A DNA stretch of 64,000 bases from Amphibalanus amphitrite (taxonomy: Eukaryota; Arthropoda; Thecostraca; Balanomorpha; Balanidae), in contig NW_024881825.1 in NCBI RefSeq assembly GCF_019059575.1, forward strand, positions 124,001 through 188,000. Reading direction: 5' to 3'. Under the pieces are notes generated by a model that was not told where the DNA came from, ran no database searches, and worked only from the letters and a program-made list of their open reading frames with translations. This document shows, piece after piece, positions 47,434 through 59,103 of the stretch (positions are counted from its first letter, which is position 1; every line of letters begins with the position of its first letter). The translations under genes were made by a program, and so were the position numbers.

Positions 47434-48645
47434 TCTCCAGCTATTTGAGCGGGCGGAGCCAGATTGTTAGGGGTGGCGAGGTAACCCTACCTGTGACGTG
47501 CGGCGTGCCCCAGGGCTCGATCATCAGTCCAATCCTCTTCATTTTGTTCACTTCGGACCTTCCGGCGCATCTGACCCATGGCCACCTCATCTCATACGCG
47601 GACGACACTCTCCACATAGACTGTTCCTCCCCTGACGGACCGGGTCTGGCCGAGCTCCGAGCTAGGCTGGAGCTCACCATGCGCGAGCTCCATGCCTGGT
47701 TCGGAGTAAACTCCTTGAAAATGAACAGCAGCAAAACTGACTTCATGATAGTTGGCAGCAAACATAACGTAGCAAAAACACAAAACTTCTGTTTCGTTGT
47801 AGAAAACTCTACAATTCTACCTTCTAAAGCAGTCAAAATCCTCAGCGTCACTACAGATGCCGTTCTGTCATGGAAGGAGCACATATCTTGTGTCGTCCGA
47901 AAGTGCAACAAAATTCTCTTTTCTCTATACAGGTTCAGGCATTACTTCACTAGTCAAGTTCTCAAAACCATCATTCAGGCCTATGTTTTCCCACATATCA
48001 CTTACTGTCTGTGCGTCTGGGGTGGGGCGGCCAGGGGCAGATGCACAAGCTTCAAAAAGTTATCAATTTTTCGGCCAGGATTGTGGGAGGGATAAGGAAA
48101 CACGAACACATTACACCGACTCTAAATTATCTTGATTGGCCGAGGATCGAGACCCTGGTGGCGCGCCGGGACGTCGCAAAGGTGTGGGGGTTGCTGCGGG
48201 CGGACGGCGCGACCTCCAGCGTGCGGGAGCTCCTGGTGCCCCGCAGTGCTGTGTCGACCCGGGACACCCGCGGATCGGAGGACGGCGACCTGCACCTGCA
48301 GCGCTGCAGGCTGGCCTCGAGCCAGAAGGCCTTTACTTACCGTGCGGCGGTCGAATGGAATGGTCTGCCGCGCGCCGCCCGCGACGCGCCGACCTACCGT
48401 GCTTTCAAACTGGCAGTAAGGGAATGCATCACCTAGTCATGTGCTCACGCTTAGCTCATCCCACTTTTCTTATCATGTTTTTATCGCAGTATATGTTTTA
48501 TCGTGTGTAATGTGGCATTATGTGTATGTACAACTTGTCGATATTTTAGCGTCACTTTGCTTTTACAACATGTATGACGGGAGACTTGAATAGCCACGGT
48601 GTGGATGGTCTCAACAATACACGAAACGAAACGAAACGAAACGAA
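47434..48645 (+). mobile_element. 5'-truncated LINE (non-LTR retrotransposon), broken
   Basis: The plus strand encodes the C-terminal half of a LINE reverse transcriptase. It starts at SYLSGRSQIV, continues with CGVPQGSIISPILFILF and the active-site motif SYADDT, then the usual thumb and tail (HAWFGVNSLKMNSSKTDFM; YRAAVEWNGLPRAARDAPTY). One frame shift near 48035 separates the first part (to about 48040) from the second (to 48436), so it is dead. After a short 3' end it finishes in an (ACGAA)n tail. ACCGGT lies on both sides (47428-47433 and 48646-48651) and may be the target duplication. The motifs fit the Jockey/CR1 group. Confidence 0.88.
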
Positions 48646-48647
48646 AC
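48621..48647. repeat. (ACGAA)n tail of the LINE
   Basis: Five copies of ACGAA end the LINE. Short tandem tails are common at the 3' end of CR1- and Jockey-like elements. Confidence 0.85.
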
Positions 48648-48651
48648 CGGT

Positions 48652-50540
48652 CAGCCGCCGCCAGCTGCCCGGCTCGGCCCGTCGTTACCCCAGAGATGCA
48701 GTCGTGTGGAATGCAGCAGCGACCGCGGCGGAGACGGTGGACGCCGCAGATTGCACCACCGGCCGTGCAGGCGCGCGATATGGTGACGATATGTGAGCAC
48801 GACACGCCGAGCCGACCAGGAGCGTCCCTCGGGGAGCGGCGGCGGTACGCGCGGAGCTGAGGGTCTTCAGTTCGGAGACAGAGGGATCTCTTACAGCCGC
48901 CGAGAGCTCTTAGTCGGGAGACGGGGAATATCTCGGTCCTGTGACAGGGATGATACTGAGCGGCCAGTCGCCGAGAGCTCTCTGTTCGGAGACAGAGAGA
49001 TACTGCGGTCCGGGAACAGGGGGTATCTCGACGCGGTGACAGGGACGATACCGCACAGCCGGCCGTCGTGGCCCGCGCCGCCGCAGAGACGCGGCCCGGC
49101 TCCGTAAACAGGCATTACGCCGACAGGTGCTGCGGCCCTCCCTCCGTCGTGCACACAGCCCGAGCCCTGCGTGCAGCACGGTCCGGGAGGACGCGAGAGC
49201 GGCCCATCCCGCGCGGCTCGGCGCGGCGCCGACAGCGGCGGCCCGCCTCCCCCCGCCGGACGGTGCCGCGCGGCGCGACCGAGATGGACGGCCCGGCGCC
49301 GGTGACACGGCGGGGAGCGGTGACCGGGCGTGAGAGCGCCCCGGCGCCCGATCTGGGTCGGAGGGCAGTCGGCCGGCCCAGGCGGCGGCGACGACCCGAC
49401 CTTGCCATGGGAGCTGCGTTCCGGCCGACGCTGCCAAGGCCACGGCTGCTCGCGGACCGCAGCGGCGCGCCCCCGGGACCGCAGAGGGTCACCGGGCGAC
49501 CCCGCCGACAAATGGCAACTGCCGCGGCGCCGCCGACCGGTCCCCGGTGCTCGAACAATGCACCCGTTCCGGTGCATTGCACTCGTACACAAACAGGGGG
49601 CGTGCACGGCGGAAACGTTCACCGCCGAACCTCAAATCCAGTTTTCCGCCAGACCAATGTGCGAGTGTTGCAATAATTAATGTTTCTGCATTTCCGAAAA
49701 CATTCGCGAGAGGTCAAATGAAGGAGTGCAATTAATGCTGATCGCTCCATTGTTTGGAAAAGATGCGCCGGGGAGCAATCGGTCAACACGATGTGATCGG
49801 CTTAAACAAAATGGAAGCCAGAAGGTATGCGAGATTGTCAACGTAGCATCAAGTCGGCGTTATCTCCATCGCTTCCAAACGACATGAGGTGTCCGCCGCC
49901 CCAGCTGTATGTACAGTGGGTCTATTTAAGATCTCCAGAGCCACCACGTGGCGCTACGGTCGGGGTAGGGCGAGTCCAAATCCCGAGGGAAGTGAGGTCA
50001 CCGGTCATTGTGGGGGAAGGAGGGAGGGGGAGTGACGCGGTATCACGGCGCATGGGGCGTGGGTAGCGCCGGGAGTGGGCCGCTCGGGGCCGCCCGCCAC
50101 TGCGCCGAGGCTGAGGGGAGGGGATGATGGTTGCGGGTGCGTTCACTCCGGTATGGTGGTATCCTGTTCATGTGGAACCGGCAAGAACGCGACTGAAGGG
50201 AATCATTATCTCAAACAAACGGGTAAGCCAGAGGCAGCGTCAGTTCCAGCCAAAATGTTGAACAATGATAATTGAAATCTAGGACGTATCCATAGCATGC
50301 AACTTTTCAGTCGATAGTTGCATGATGCTTTTCATGATGCATGATGAGGCTTTTCTAAACTGTTATTTGAGTTCGATATTTTTCATATGGCACGTTCAGT
50401 TTTGGTGTGTTTTATCGGGTCGAAAAGAATCAGAAAAGAAAAAATAGTTGAAATGGCTCCAGACAAATGACCAAAAATATTTTCCTAAAAATGAAACTTA
50501 GCTAAACGTTTATAAGCGATAATTTTGACTTTTGGGGAGG
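48652..50540. other. Gene-free intron sequence
   Basis: GC-rich to about 49680, with degenerate repeated segments at 48860-49050 built from GGAGACAGAGRGAT and GTGACAGGGAYGATAC. More mixed DNA follows. Open frames on both strands here carry no recognisable domain. Confidence 0.5.
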
Positions 50541-50604
50541 ATATTGGGGAAAGATGTCATCGTGCTTAGCTGTGTTGCAGTAGAAGGAAAGGTTTGGTTG
50601 TGTC

Positions 50605-50705
50605 TAGATAAAACCAGACCCGGGAGTGGGGCTCGAACTCACGACATCGCGTTCAGCTCACAGGTTACCCAACCTCAACACTACGAGCACCTATCGCCCT
50701 GCGCA
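50605..50705 (-). repeat. tRNA-derived SINE-like sequence (minus strand)
   Basis: On the minus strand a segment reads like a tRNA: CTGTGAGCTGAACGCGATGT followed by CGTGAGTTCGAGCCCC. The latter is a good RNA polymerase III box B (GAGTTCGAGCC). The box A part (GTAGTGTTGAGG) is weaker. It looks like a tRNA pseudogene or SINE head, not a working tRNA. Confidence 0.45.
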
Positions 50706-50787
50706 GCTTGCTCAGTATTTCGGCTAAAGTTCGGCCAAAGTGTCTGACGTCTGTCAATGTCACGAGGCGAAACCCCGAGGTAAATGT

Positions 50788-50885
50788 CCGTCCCGGTAGC
50801 TCGGTTGGTAGAGCGTTGGACTCCATGTGCCATGTGGTGAAGGCGCACGTCCCGGTTGCAAAAGTCTGGGTTCGAAACACGACGT
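50788..50885 (+). repeat. tRNA-derived SINE-like sequence (plus strand)
   Basis: A clear box A, TAGCTCGGTTGGTAGAGCG (50797-50815), is followed by a box B, GGGTTCGAAACAC (50868-50880). The spacing is longer than in a tRNA by some 25 bases, and no clean acceptor stem is visible. A T run follows at about 50898. I read it as a SINE head or tRNA pseudogene. Confidence 0.55.
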
Positions 50886-50899
50886 GTGCTTGACGTTTT

Positions 50900-51660
50900 T
50901 TTTTTTAGCCTCCTGACGGGTATGGTTGTGGTTGGTGGCAGGCCGCTGCCAGGCGAAGTCAGTGAGGGGACCGGCCGCGCGCGGCTATGTGCGCACGTTA
51001 AAATTTGGACTCTAAACCATAGACCATTTTGCCGTAGACTAAACCTCAAAACCATAGTCTGCAATAGACCAGGAATTGCTTAATCGGAGGGTAGATGGCA
51101 GGGTCAACGCTTTATAATAAGCTCAGCTTAGCGGGGACTCTGTCCTTGTGATTACTTCCATTCAAAAGGTTCGGGCCAAATTTATATTAAAAAGGGGGGA
51201 GCCGAACCAGGTTGGGCCGCCGGCCGAGTTGAACCAGGCTGGACCGGGGTCATACATGCAATCATGGTCAGACAAAACAGAAGTTAATTCGGGTCAAATA
51301 TTTTTATTAACTGATCTTATTGTTTTTTAACTTACACGTATTTTCACTCACTCACTTTTCACTCACTCATGGGGCCTCACTTTCAGCTTTTTATAACTCG
51401 AGACTTCATGCACAGAAATGTGGCGTTCGTCCACTTTTCCTCATGGTCTCTTAGCGACTTGATTTCATGTGGTGGCGGAACGGGGGGGGGGCATCGGGGC
51501 ACCGTGCCCCCGTTTGATTTTTGGCATTTTAACATTAGCCCTACGTTGCATGGAAAGAATGGAACCAAAAGTCGGCAGTGCTCCCACTTCATTAAAGGTG
51601 TTTCGCCGCCACTGCTTGATTTGACCCTAAAGGCGTCTTACCAGCAAAAAAAAAAATCAC
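50900..51660. other. Gene-free intron sequence
   Basis: No supported gene. A run of G lies near 51482 and duplicated CCATAG-type segments lie near 51015-51060. Confidence 0.5.
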
Positions 51661-51664
51661 CTGC

Positions 51665-52065
51665 ATCCCAGCAAACATGCCCACATGGTTCCCATATGGG
51701 GCCCACATGGGCCCCCCACCTCTTCCATATGGGCCCCACATGGGAATGGCAGTGGGTGACACGTGGGACCCATATGGGCCAGCCCACGTAGGCCCCATAT
51801 GGGACCCACGCGGCGCCCACATGGGACCCATATGGGTAGCCCATCTGTAGCCCATGTCCCACGTGGGCCCATCTGGCCCATGTTCACCCCATATGGGACC
51901 CACATGGGATGCCCATCTCCAGCTCACATGCGTTTGGCCCATCTGGCCCATTTTTATCCCATATGGGGCCCATATGGGTAGCCCATCTGTAGCCCATGTC
52001 CCACGTGGGCCCATCTGGCCCATGTTCACCCCATATGGGACCCATGTGGGCATGTTTGCTGGGAT
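51665..52065. mobile_element. Inverted-repeat element packed with CCCATATGGG palindromes
   Basis: The ends are perfect 24-bp inverted repeats starting ATCCCAGCAAACATGCCCAC. The interior is almost entirely made of CCCATATGGG, CCCACATGGG and similar self-complementary decamers. A segment of about 75 bp containing GTAGCCCATGTCCCACGTGG occurs twice, 142 bp apart. There is no coding capacity: open frames on both strands are by-products of the repeat. The target duplication is uncertain, perhaps just AT or TA. Confidence 0.82.
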
Positions 52066-52940
52066 ATACCTAAATATTTGCCCAAGGGCGCTCTACGCAA
52101 GAAACGCCAGCCAGTCAAAAAAAAAAAAAAAAATGGCGAACGAATACGATCTTTCTAGTGCTTGAATTATATTCAATTAAAATTTCAGGAGACATAGATA
52201 ATATTAATCCTTATAGCTAGGCGCTCGGAGCATTCGCTAGCATTCCATTGCCAGCTGCATTATCAACGCCACATTTGCATTACTCTGGGTGCATCATAAG
52301 TAACAGTAGGTGAACCGGCCACAGCAAAACCATGCCTCATTATCCTTTCCTTCCAAGCTGCCAAGCTAACCGGCCGCCCGGCCCACCACCGCGATATGGA
52401 ACAACACAGGAGTGCGCCATTTGCCTACGGCAGTGCCCCACCGCGCCGGGGCTGTTTGACAGGTCACCCGCACCGTGACCTCGCCACCCGCCCCCCTCCC
52501 CGCCCACCTCCCCATCGGGCCAAGCTCGGTAGTGACCTCTCCTTGAATTTGACATGGACTCGACTAAGGCTCAACGCCATCTAGTTACGTCTGGAGATCC
52601 TAATAAGATCCACTGTACCTCCGTGGCTGGCCGTGCCGGGGCTATCGTAACTCCGGGAGCCGACTGCACGGCTCAGCGGTCACGAAAGCGAGAGGGACGC
52701 AGCTGCCGGCGCCGACGGGGCGGGCGCGGCGCGCGCCGCTCCCACGCGGAACCGATCGGCCGCCGCCGCCAATGGCACTCACACGGCCGGCGAGGGGCGC
52801 GGGCGCGGCTGATGTCGGGTGGGTGGGCCGTGTCGCGGGGTCGCTCGCGATGCGTCGCGACCGCCGGACTTTGCCGGTCGCTGAGCCGCGCGATCCCAAA
52901 CAGTGTTAGGTTAGAGCGGGTTCCTGCACTAGCGCTCCCA
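52066..52940. other. Gene-free intron sequence
   Basis: A run of A lies at about 52117-52133. The rest is AT-rich, then GC-rich, with no supported gene. Confidence 0.5.
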
Positions 52941-52944
52941 CCTG

Positions 52945-53165
52945 TGATGCTACTGTTGTGTGCAATAATGCAGTCTCCGGTCGCACCGGCTGGTGCTGCT
53001 GTTATATGCAGTCGTGCAGTCCCCAGTGGCGCCTGCTGTTACTGTTATATGTAGTAACGCAGTCTCACGCCACCACCGCCCAGCTGGTGTTACTGTTGTG
53101 TGTAGTAATGCAGTCCCCGCCCGCGACTGGTGCTAGTTTTATGTACGTGACTGCGGTCTCCCGTG
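52945..53165. repeat. Degenerate minisatellite, 43- to 52-bp unit, five copies
   Basis: Units share TGTTACTGTTRTRTGTAGTA and AYGCAGTCYCC with variable GC-rich spacers. Confidence 0.75.
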
Positions 53166-55252
53166 CCACAGCGATTTTCACAAGATTCCGGGCGCTATGC
53201 GGAATGCTGGATCATTGCACTGGAAGTGCTGCCACGGCCGGGTGGGGCAGTTACGTCTAGCATTATGTGTTACATCAGCAGTATTTATGTATCTAAATAT
53301 AGGCAGGAGCCACTCCCCTTCAAGAAATAAGGGTCGAAGTAACAAATCATACGATGATCTGAACGGACATTTCCGACATCTGTGACTCCGGAACCATTCA
53401 AACAGTTCACACCCAGCCCAATGCTGCTAATAGTTTGTGCTAGTCTCAGCGGAGGATACCTCGGTTAATCGCAAACATAAACAATCGTGCACTGCCGCCG
53501 CACGCCGCACAGTCTCCGGACCCATCGTCCGCTGCCAGCGTCCGAGCCCGGCGTGCGCTGCCCGCTGCCGCTGCCGGCTCTCACGGCGGGCGGCGGTGCA
53601 CCATCGGCGGGCCGTCCTTCGCGCTGCAACTCTCCGGTGAAAGCGAAAACATTCCGCCACCGCCAGAGCCGGCTGGGATACTCCCATCGGAGCGGCCGCC
53701 GGCGGCCGGCTCACTATTCCCTGCAACATCCCAAACACGCCGACTTCAGCGGCCCCAGACGACACGGCAGCCCGACAATCCCGACCGTCAGGCCGTCTGC
53801 TGATGTATCAAGTATGAGAGGTTCATTCCCAATGCCTAGCCATTTGAGTCACGCGGTTGCTATGGAAACACTATGCAGTGGATTATGCAGTTTATAGCAG
53901 TTCCCCGTACCGTGGGAACCGACAGAGCATGCAGCCCACGCGCAGGCTCATATTAGAATGAAGCAGAAAAATTGATGGCCTTCACGCTGAATGTTGGAAA
54001 ACTTCATCACATTCGTCCCACGTGTGTCGTCGTCAGAGAAGACGGCCGAAATAGATTCATATCCCGTCTCGTGGTACAATGCCAACAACTCCCCAAAAGT
54101 CCCGCCGCCTACTGAGACCATCCATAATACATCGGAAACGGTTCCAGCGCCTCTTTTTATACCGGCCTGGTCAGCGACCCCGGCAGACACCACGGACATC
54201 TAACACACTGTCAGGCAGCTAACGGTCGGATCGGAGTAGACAGATCGGCGCCCGACGTCCCGTCCCTGTCCGCCGCCACTGGTCTGTGTGCCGTCCCTGT
54301 CCGCCGCAGCTGGTCTGTGTCCCGTCAGTCATACACCGCTGGTCTTCGGGGCAAGTCCCGTCCCTCGTCGGCAGCGAGCAGCCTCCGACTGCTGTCCGGA
54401 CAGTGCTGCTCCGCCTCCAGCTCCTGTCCGACCAGTGCCGCACTCCGGAAACCGGCCCCGGCGCCGCAAGGACGAACGGAGGACGACTGCGCGAGAGGCG
54501 CCCGTGCAAACACGAACCGGCCCCCGTTCAGCCCCGCCCAGGAACCGGAACTGGTCCGGCCGGCCGGGCGGGGCTGCCCTTCATCGGTGCGGCGCGGCTC
54601 TCACCGAGCAGCGGCCAGCTGCCGGCCGACGGCGCCAATCAGAGCACATCCGTTTAGCAATCCGTCCGGAGACGGAGCCGTGGCGCAACGGCGCCGGCCA
54701 CTCCGCCGCGGCAGCCCGGCCGGCCGACCGCCGCGGCCCGGCCGCCGGCGGCGGTGGCAGGGCTCATCCCGCCTCCAATGTCACCGGCCGGCCGCGGTGG
54801 CCTGGTTCGGCCGCCATTAGCCACCTGAAGGACGCTGCTGTTGACGCCACCGGGCCGCGTCTCCACACCGTCCATCGCGCGCCGCTGACCGTCGTAAACA
54901 GGCCGGCACGCGACACGCGGGGGCGGTCGGACGACCGCCGTGTCGGAGCCGTCAGCCGCGGCGCCCGGCTGATGGAGAGGCCATGTCCCCGCGCCGGTCA
55001 GTGCCACCAGTGGGTGTCCGCACCGAACCCGACCCGACCCCTGACCGTCCACCGCGGCCGACTGCGGCCGTTACCACCCCCGCACTCCATGAACAGGGCC
55101 GACTAACCACCCACTACTACACATCAACGGACCCAGAGCGCGCACCTCATGTGACACGCCCCCGCACTGTGCACTCCATGTGATACCCCCAATGCTGTGT
55201 ACGTTCTATCACCCGCTGTACTTTACAATGCCCCGTATCTCTATGACGCCAG
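53166..55252. other. Gene-free intron sequence before exon 2
   Basis: GC-rich DNA without a recognisable gene. A 33-bp duplication with CGTCCCTGTCCGCCGC lies at about 54256-54325. Confidence 0.5.
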
Positions 55253-55356
55253 GTGGGACGGCCGCCGACAGCCGCCGGCCGTGCGAAGGACGCGGCGCCG
55301 AATGCGTCGGTCAGGAGCAGCCCTCGCCGCCCGAGACCGCCAGCTCTTCGTACCAG
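55253..55356 (+). CDS. Chitin-binding protein, exon 2
   Basis: A 104-base exon is proposed between an acceptor (CTCTATGACGCCAG, ending 55252) and a strong donor (CAG|GTTAGTAAG at 55357). Completed by the split codon from exon 1, it reads GTAADSRRPCEGRGAECVGQ followed by EQPSPPETASSSYQ. It enters in phase 1 and leaves in phase 0. That fits both the donor at 40930 and the acceptor at 55702. It would encode a linker after the signal peptide, with two cysteines seven residues apart in sequence. No known domain is visible, so the call rests on splice signals and phase. Confidence 0.55.
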
Positions 55357-55702
55357 GTTAGTAAGCGGGCCGAGCTGTTAGTGTACTGTAGAGTGTAGAA
55401 TTGCATAAAATGTGGTCAGATTTGCTAGCTCACATTGGCGAGTGCTGCTGCTCAGGATTTATTTATTGATTATTGTGAGTTAAAGGCAAGCTAAAGAATA
55501 ATCATTAAAAAAATCCATTGAGCTCTTGTTCGCTTACCAAATCAGATGTTATTTGAAACGCTCGCTGTCGGAGCAGGCGCCCGTTCCCAAAATGGATTAC
55601 GCAGTCATTAATTTCCGATCGGCCCCACGGCCGGCACCATGTGCGGAAGTGGTCGGGGATCAGTGCGCCACGTAACAGGCCGCCGCGCCGTCTCTGCCGC
55701 AG

Positions 55703-56482
55703 GAGCCGCGCCCGCTCCGCAAGGTCGTGCGCACCACACTGCTGGCCGCCAACGCCAGCGAGCCACCGCCGGAGACGGAAGCGGCCCCCAGCAGCAGCAG
55801 CCCGCGGACAGGTCGGCCCGGCGGCCGCGGCCGCGAGCTGATCGAGCTGGCGCAGCTGACGCCCGTGTTCGGCCGCCGGCTGAGTGCCATGAGGAACAGG
55901 ACGGCCGCCGTCACCCCGGCGGCCGGGCCCGGGTCGGCGCGGCGCCTGCAGTCCGGCTCTGAGGCCGGCCCGCCCCGGGAGACGGCGGCGCGGCCAAACG
56001 CGCTGCCGCGCCGCCGCCGGCCGTCCAGCCGGAGACGGTACAGGCGGCCCCCCGCCGCCGCCGCCGCCGCCGATGACGACCTGTCGGAGCGCGCCAACGC
56101 ACTGGAGGAGGCCACCCGGCACGGCTCCGACGGCGGCGACGAGCGCGCCTTCCGCGTCGAGCGGCTCAAACGGCGCAGGAAGATCCTGGCCAAAAAGCTG
56201 GTGCGCAAACAGTTCCTGGGCGACGGCCCGCGCAAGAAGATCGTCAAGGTGGTGGCGGTGCGGAAGCCGCCGCGCGTGATCCCCGGCCTGACCGAGGTGT
56301 ACCAGGACAACCTGGTCAACAGCCTGATCTCGGAGGAGTATCCGTCGCTGCAGCCGGCGCCCGGCATCAAGGGCTTCCCGGGCGTCGACTACCCGATCTA
56401 CCAGCGCATCCCGGAGACCAGCTTCAGCTGCAGCCACCAGCGCTACTGGGGCATGTACGCCGACACAGAGACCCAGTGCCAG
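55703..56482 (+). CDS. Chitin-binding (CBM14/peritrophin) cuticle-type protein, exon 3
   Basis: 260 codons follow the acceptor CTCTGCCGCAG. The first 190 or so residues look disordered: Pro, Ala, Ser and Arg-rich with basic runs (RRRRPSSRRRYRR; ERLKRRRKILAKKLVRKQFL). Then comes GIKGFPGVDYPIYQRIPETS, a lead-in common in arthropod chitin-binding proteins. It is followed by the first two cysteines of a type-2 chitin-binding domain: FSC, 15 residues, then TQC. The exon ends in phase 0 at CAG|GTGGGT. The next coding piece at 63981 supplies VWHYC, so the second and third cysteines are five residues apart, as the family requires. The likely role is binding chitin in cuticle, like the single-domain CPAP1 proteins. 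The rest of the domain lies beyond the window. Confidence 0.85.
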
Positions 56483-57310
56483 GTGGGTGTATAGTGTATA
56501 CAGACACGGAGGCCCGATGGAAAGTAGGGGTCTGGGCCAGTCTCGACCGGTAGGTCCGGGGCACCGCTCGGCGGGACGCGCAGACGGCGGGGCGCGCTGG
56601 CTCGGAGATCGGGTCACGGAGGGCGGGGCGGCACAGGTCACCGCGGGCGGCCGGGTCAGTCGGCCTACTGCTGTCGTCCGCGGCCATGAAATCGGCCACT
56701 TAACATTCACCTTGAATCCCACACGGGCGGCACGCGTTCTGGGCCGACTGCCACCGCCCAGTACGGCCCGCGCCCGCATCACAATGGGACCATCGCCGAT
56801 CCCATCTCGGCGGCAGGAAGCCAGTCCACCCCGTGTCCCCAGATATCCGATAAGCGCGGCACACAACCGGGTCGGGTTCAGCCGCCGGTCGGGTCAGTGA
56901 CTCTGATCGGCCGCCGGAGCCGACGACAGGACACCCGGTCCTCAGCCAGGTCGTCTGCCGCAGCGTCTTCCCTGTCATCTGCCGCGGACCGGTTGGTCGC
57001 GCTGCCCGGAGACCCAGCCCGCCCGGCCGACTCCGTGCGTCGCCACAATGCCAGCGGCGGCGCATTCGTCGCGATCACGCCACATTGGCCACGGTCGGAC
57101 CAGTGCGCCACCAGCCGCCAGTTGCGGCGCCCGCCTCTCCGTGAGCGCCCAATCAATACCTGGGCGCACTTTCTACGACAGCGACGCATGCACGAGGCTC
57201 ATGGCGCGTCACGGTCGTCTCTGGCGGCTGTGAGTTGCGCCACCGGCTTACATCAGGAGGATCGGCCGGCAGCCGATTGTGTCCGCACACGCGCGTCACC
57301 GGGACGGGAT

Positions 57311-57339
57311 GACGGACGGACGGACGGACGGACGGACGG
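57311..57339. repeat. (ACGG)n microsatellite
   Basis: About seven copies of ACGG in a row. Confidence 0.95.
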
Positions 57340-57754
57340 CGCCGGCGGCCGCCAATTTGCGCTAATCGCCCAGCGCGCAGCGGCCGAGCTGCCGCAGACG
57401 ACAAATGGTCGGCGGTGAGCCGCTCAGCTGGGACCGGCGCCGCCAGGCCCGCCAGCAGGTCGAGGTCGTCTCCCACCTCAGCGCGCCTCGCTGGGTCACG
57501 CCAGGTCGCGGCGGGTCACGTTGAATCGGAGGGAGGTCGGGCCAGGTCAGCCGGTGCGCCGTCGGCCGTGCACGGAGCTGATGGTATCCGGCCGGCAGAG
57601 CTGGGTCGGCGCGCCACTGGTCACGCGCCAGGTCAGGTCGGGTCGGGTCGGGTCCGTCGGTGCTGGCGCGTCAGCCCAAACTGTCCGGACGACTGTCTGG
57701 TGGCGGTCGTCGCCACTGGGCAGTCGTCATGGTGCTGGCGGCACTGGCATTGCG

Positions 57755-57855
57755 ACAACGCTAATCGAGCCCCGACCGGCCACTACTGATCAGCCCCGAC
57801 CGGCCACCACTGACCGAGTCCCGACCGGTCACCACTGACCGAGTCCCGGCCGGCG
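57755..57855. repeat. Minisatellite, about 28-bp unit, four copies
   Basis: Units share CCCGACCGGYCACYACTGA, with GAGT or CAGC between. Confidence 0.85.
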
Positions 57856-59103
57856 CTGTCCTTGGCCGAGGAGCGCGAGCAGGCGGCAGATGAGCCGGCC
57901 GGCCACCTGTTTGGCCGCCGATGGGACCCGGTTTACGGCCGGTCACGCGGCGGGGGCCGCCCGGCCGGCCGGGGTCGGACCACTTTCCAGCCGCTCAGCT
58001 CGGCTCGAGTGGCGTCAGCCGCCGCGCCGCAGACAAAGGCGGCCGGCCGACAATTCATGGCGACACGGAGCAATTCGACGGCCCCGCTTTGTTGCAGGTC
58101 GGGTCGGCGTCGTGGCTCGGTGTTTTAACCCCTCCCCGCCCCGCGCTGGGCTCATCCCCCCCCCCCCCCGCTGCACAACGGCGGTGTTTCACTGAGTCGA
58201 TCCCCAGTCCCTGGTGGCGGCGCCGGCGCAGCGTCATTACCATAGTCTCCGGTCTCCGATGCAAACGAGCCGGGCCACGGAGCGTGCCCGGGGCGGCAGA
58301 GGCGGCGGCGGCGGCCGTCCCCTGACACACACCGCCCGTCACCGCCGCCCACCGCGCCGCTCGTTACCGCCCCATCCGTCGCCGACCGAGGCGGCGGCGG
58401 CTGACCTGGTGACTCGTCCCGCACGGCCCGGCCGAGCACAGTCCGTCCGTCAGCCGGCGCCGTTAGCTTGCGACACGGGTGGCGTGCAGCGGCCGGCGCC
58501 CTCCCACGGGTGGCCGGCGGCCAGCGCCGCGCCCCGCCACCCCGGCCGCCGGTCACCGAGCGCCGCTCACCCTTCATACGGTGTGCATCGGGCGGCCGCC
58601 TCAATCAAGGCTCACCGGCCGTCACTGCCGGCCGGAAGGGCTCCATCCCGGTCCAGTGCTCTGACACCCTCCCCGACCCCCCTCGCCGGGTGAGCGGACT
58701 CCGCGCCTCTCACTGCCGGAGAGGGGCCGGCCGGGCTGGCGCGGCGCCCGCAGGATACCATCACCCTCGACTGCGGCGTGCAGCGTGCAGCCGGGCCGCT
58801 GACGGTGCCGCGGAGACGACCCTCCCCGCCGTAACCGCAGTCGCTCCGACGCGCCGCCGGAGAGCCCCGCGGCGAGCTCAGTCCGGCGCGGCGACTTCCT
58901 CGGCGCCCCGCCACCAGGGTCGGTCATCAGTCCGGCCCGCCGCCCCATCCGACCAATATCGGTCAGCGAGGACCGTGTCCCCACAGTCCCAGACTGCCGC
59001 GGGCCCCCGGCCACCTCTAAGGGACGGAAGTGGACGCGCGCGGCGTCGGTCTGTGGGCGCAGGGGGTCCGCGCAGCAGTGCGGCGGTGGCGGCGGCCTTG
59101 GTA

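Noticed and set aside
50788-50885. A working tRNA gene
   Set aside because: Boxes A and B are present but too far apart and no acceptor stem pairs.
55505-56866. Minus-strand frame of about 450 codons
   Set aside because: It is the complement of the chitin-binding exon and nearby GC-rich intron. The plus strand has the domain and splice signals.
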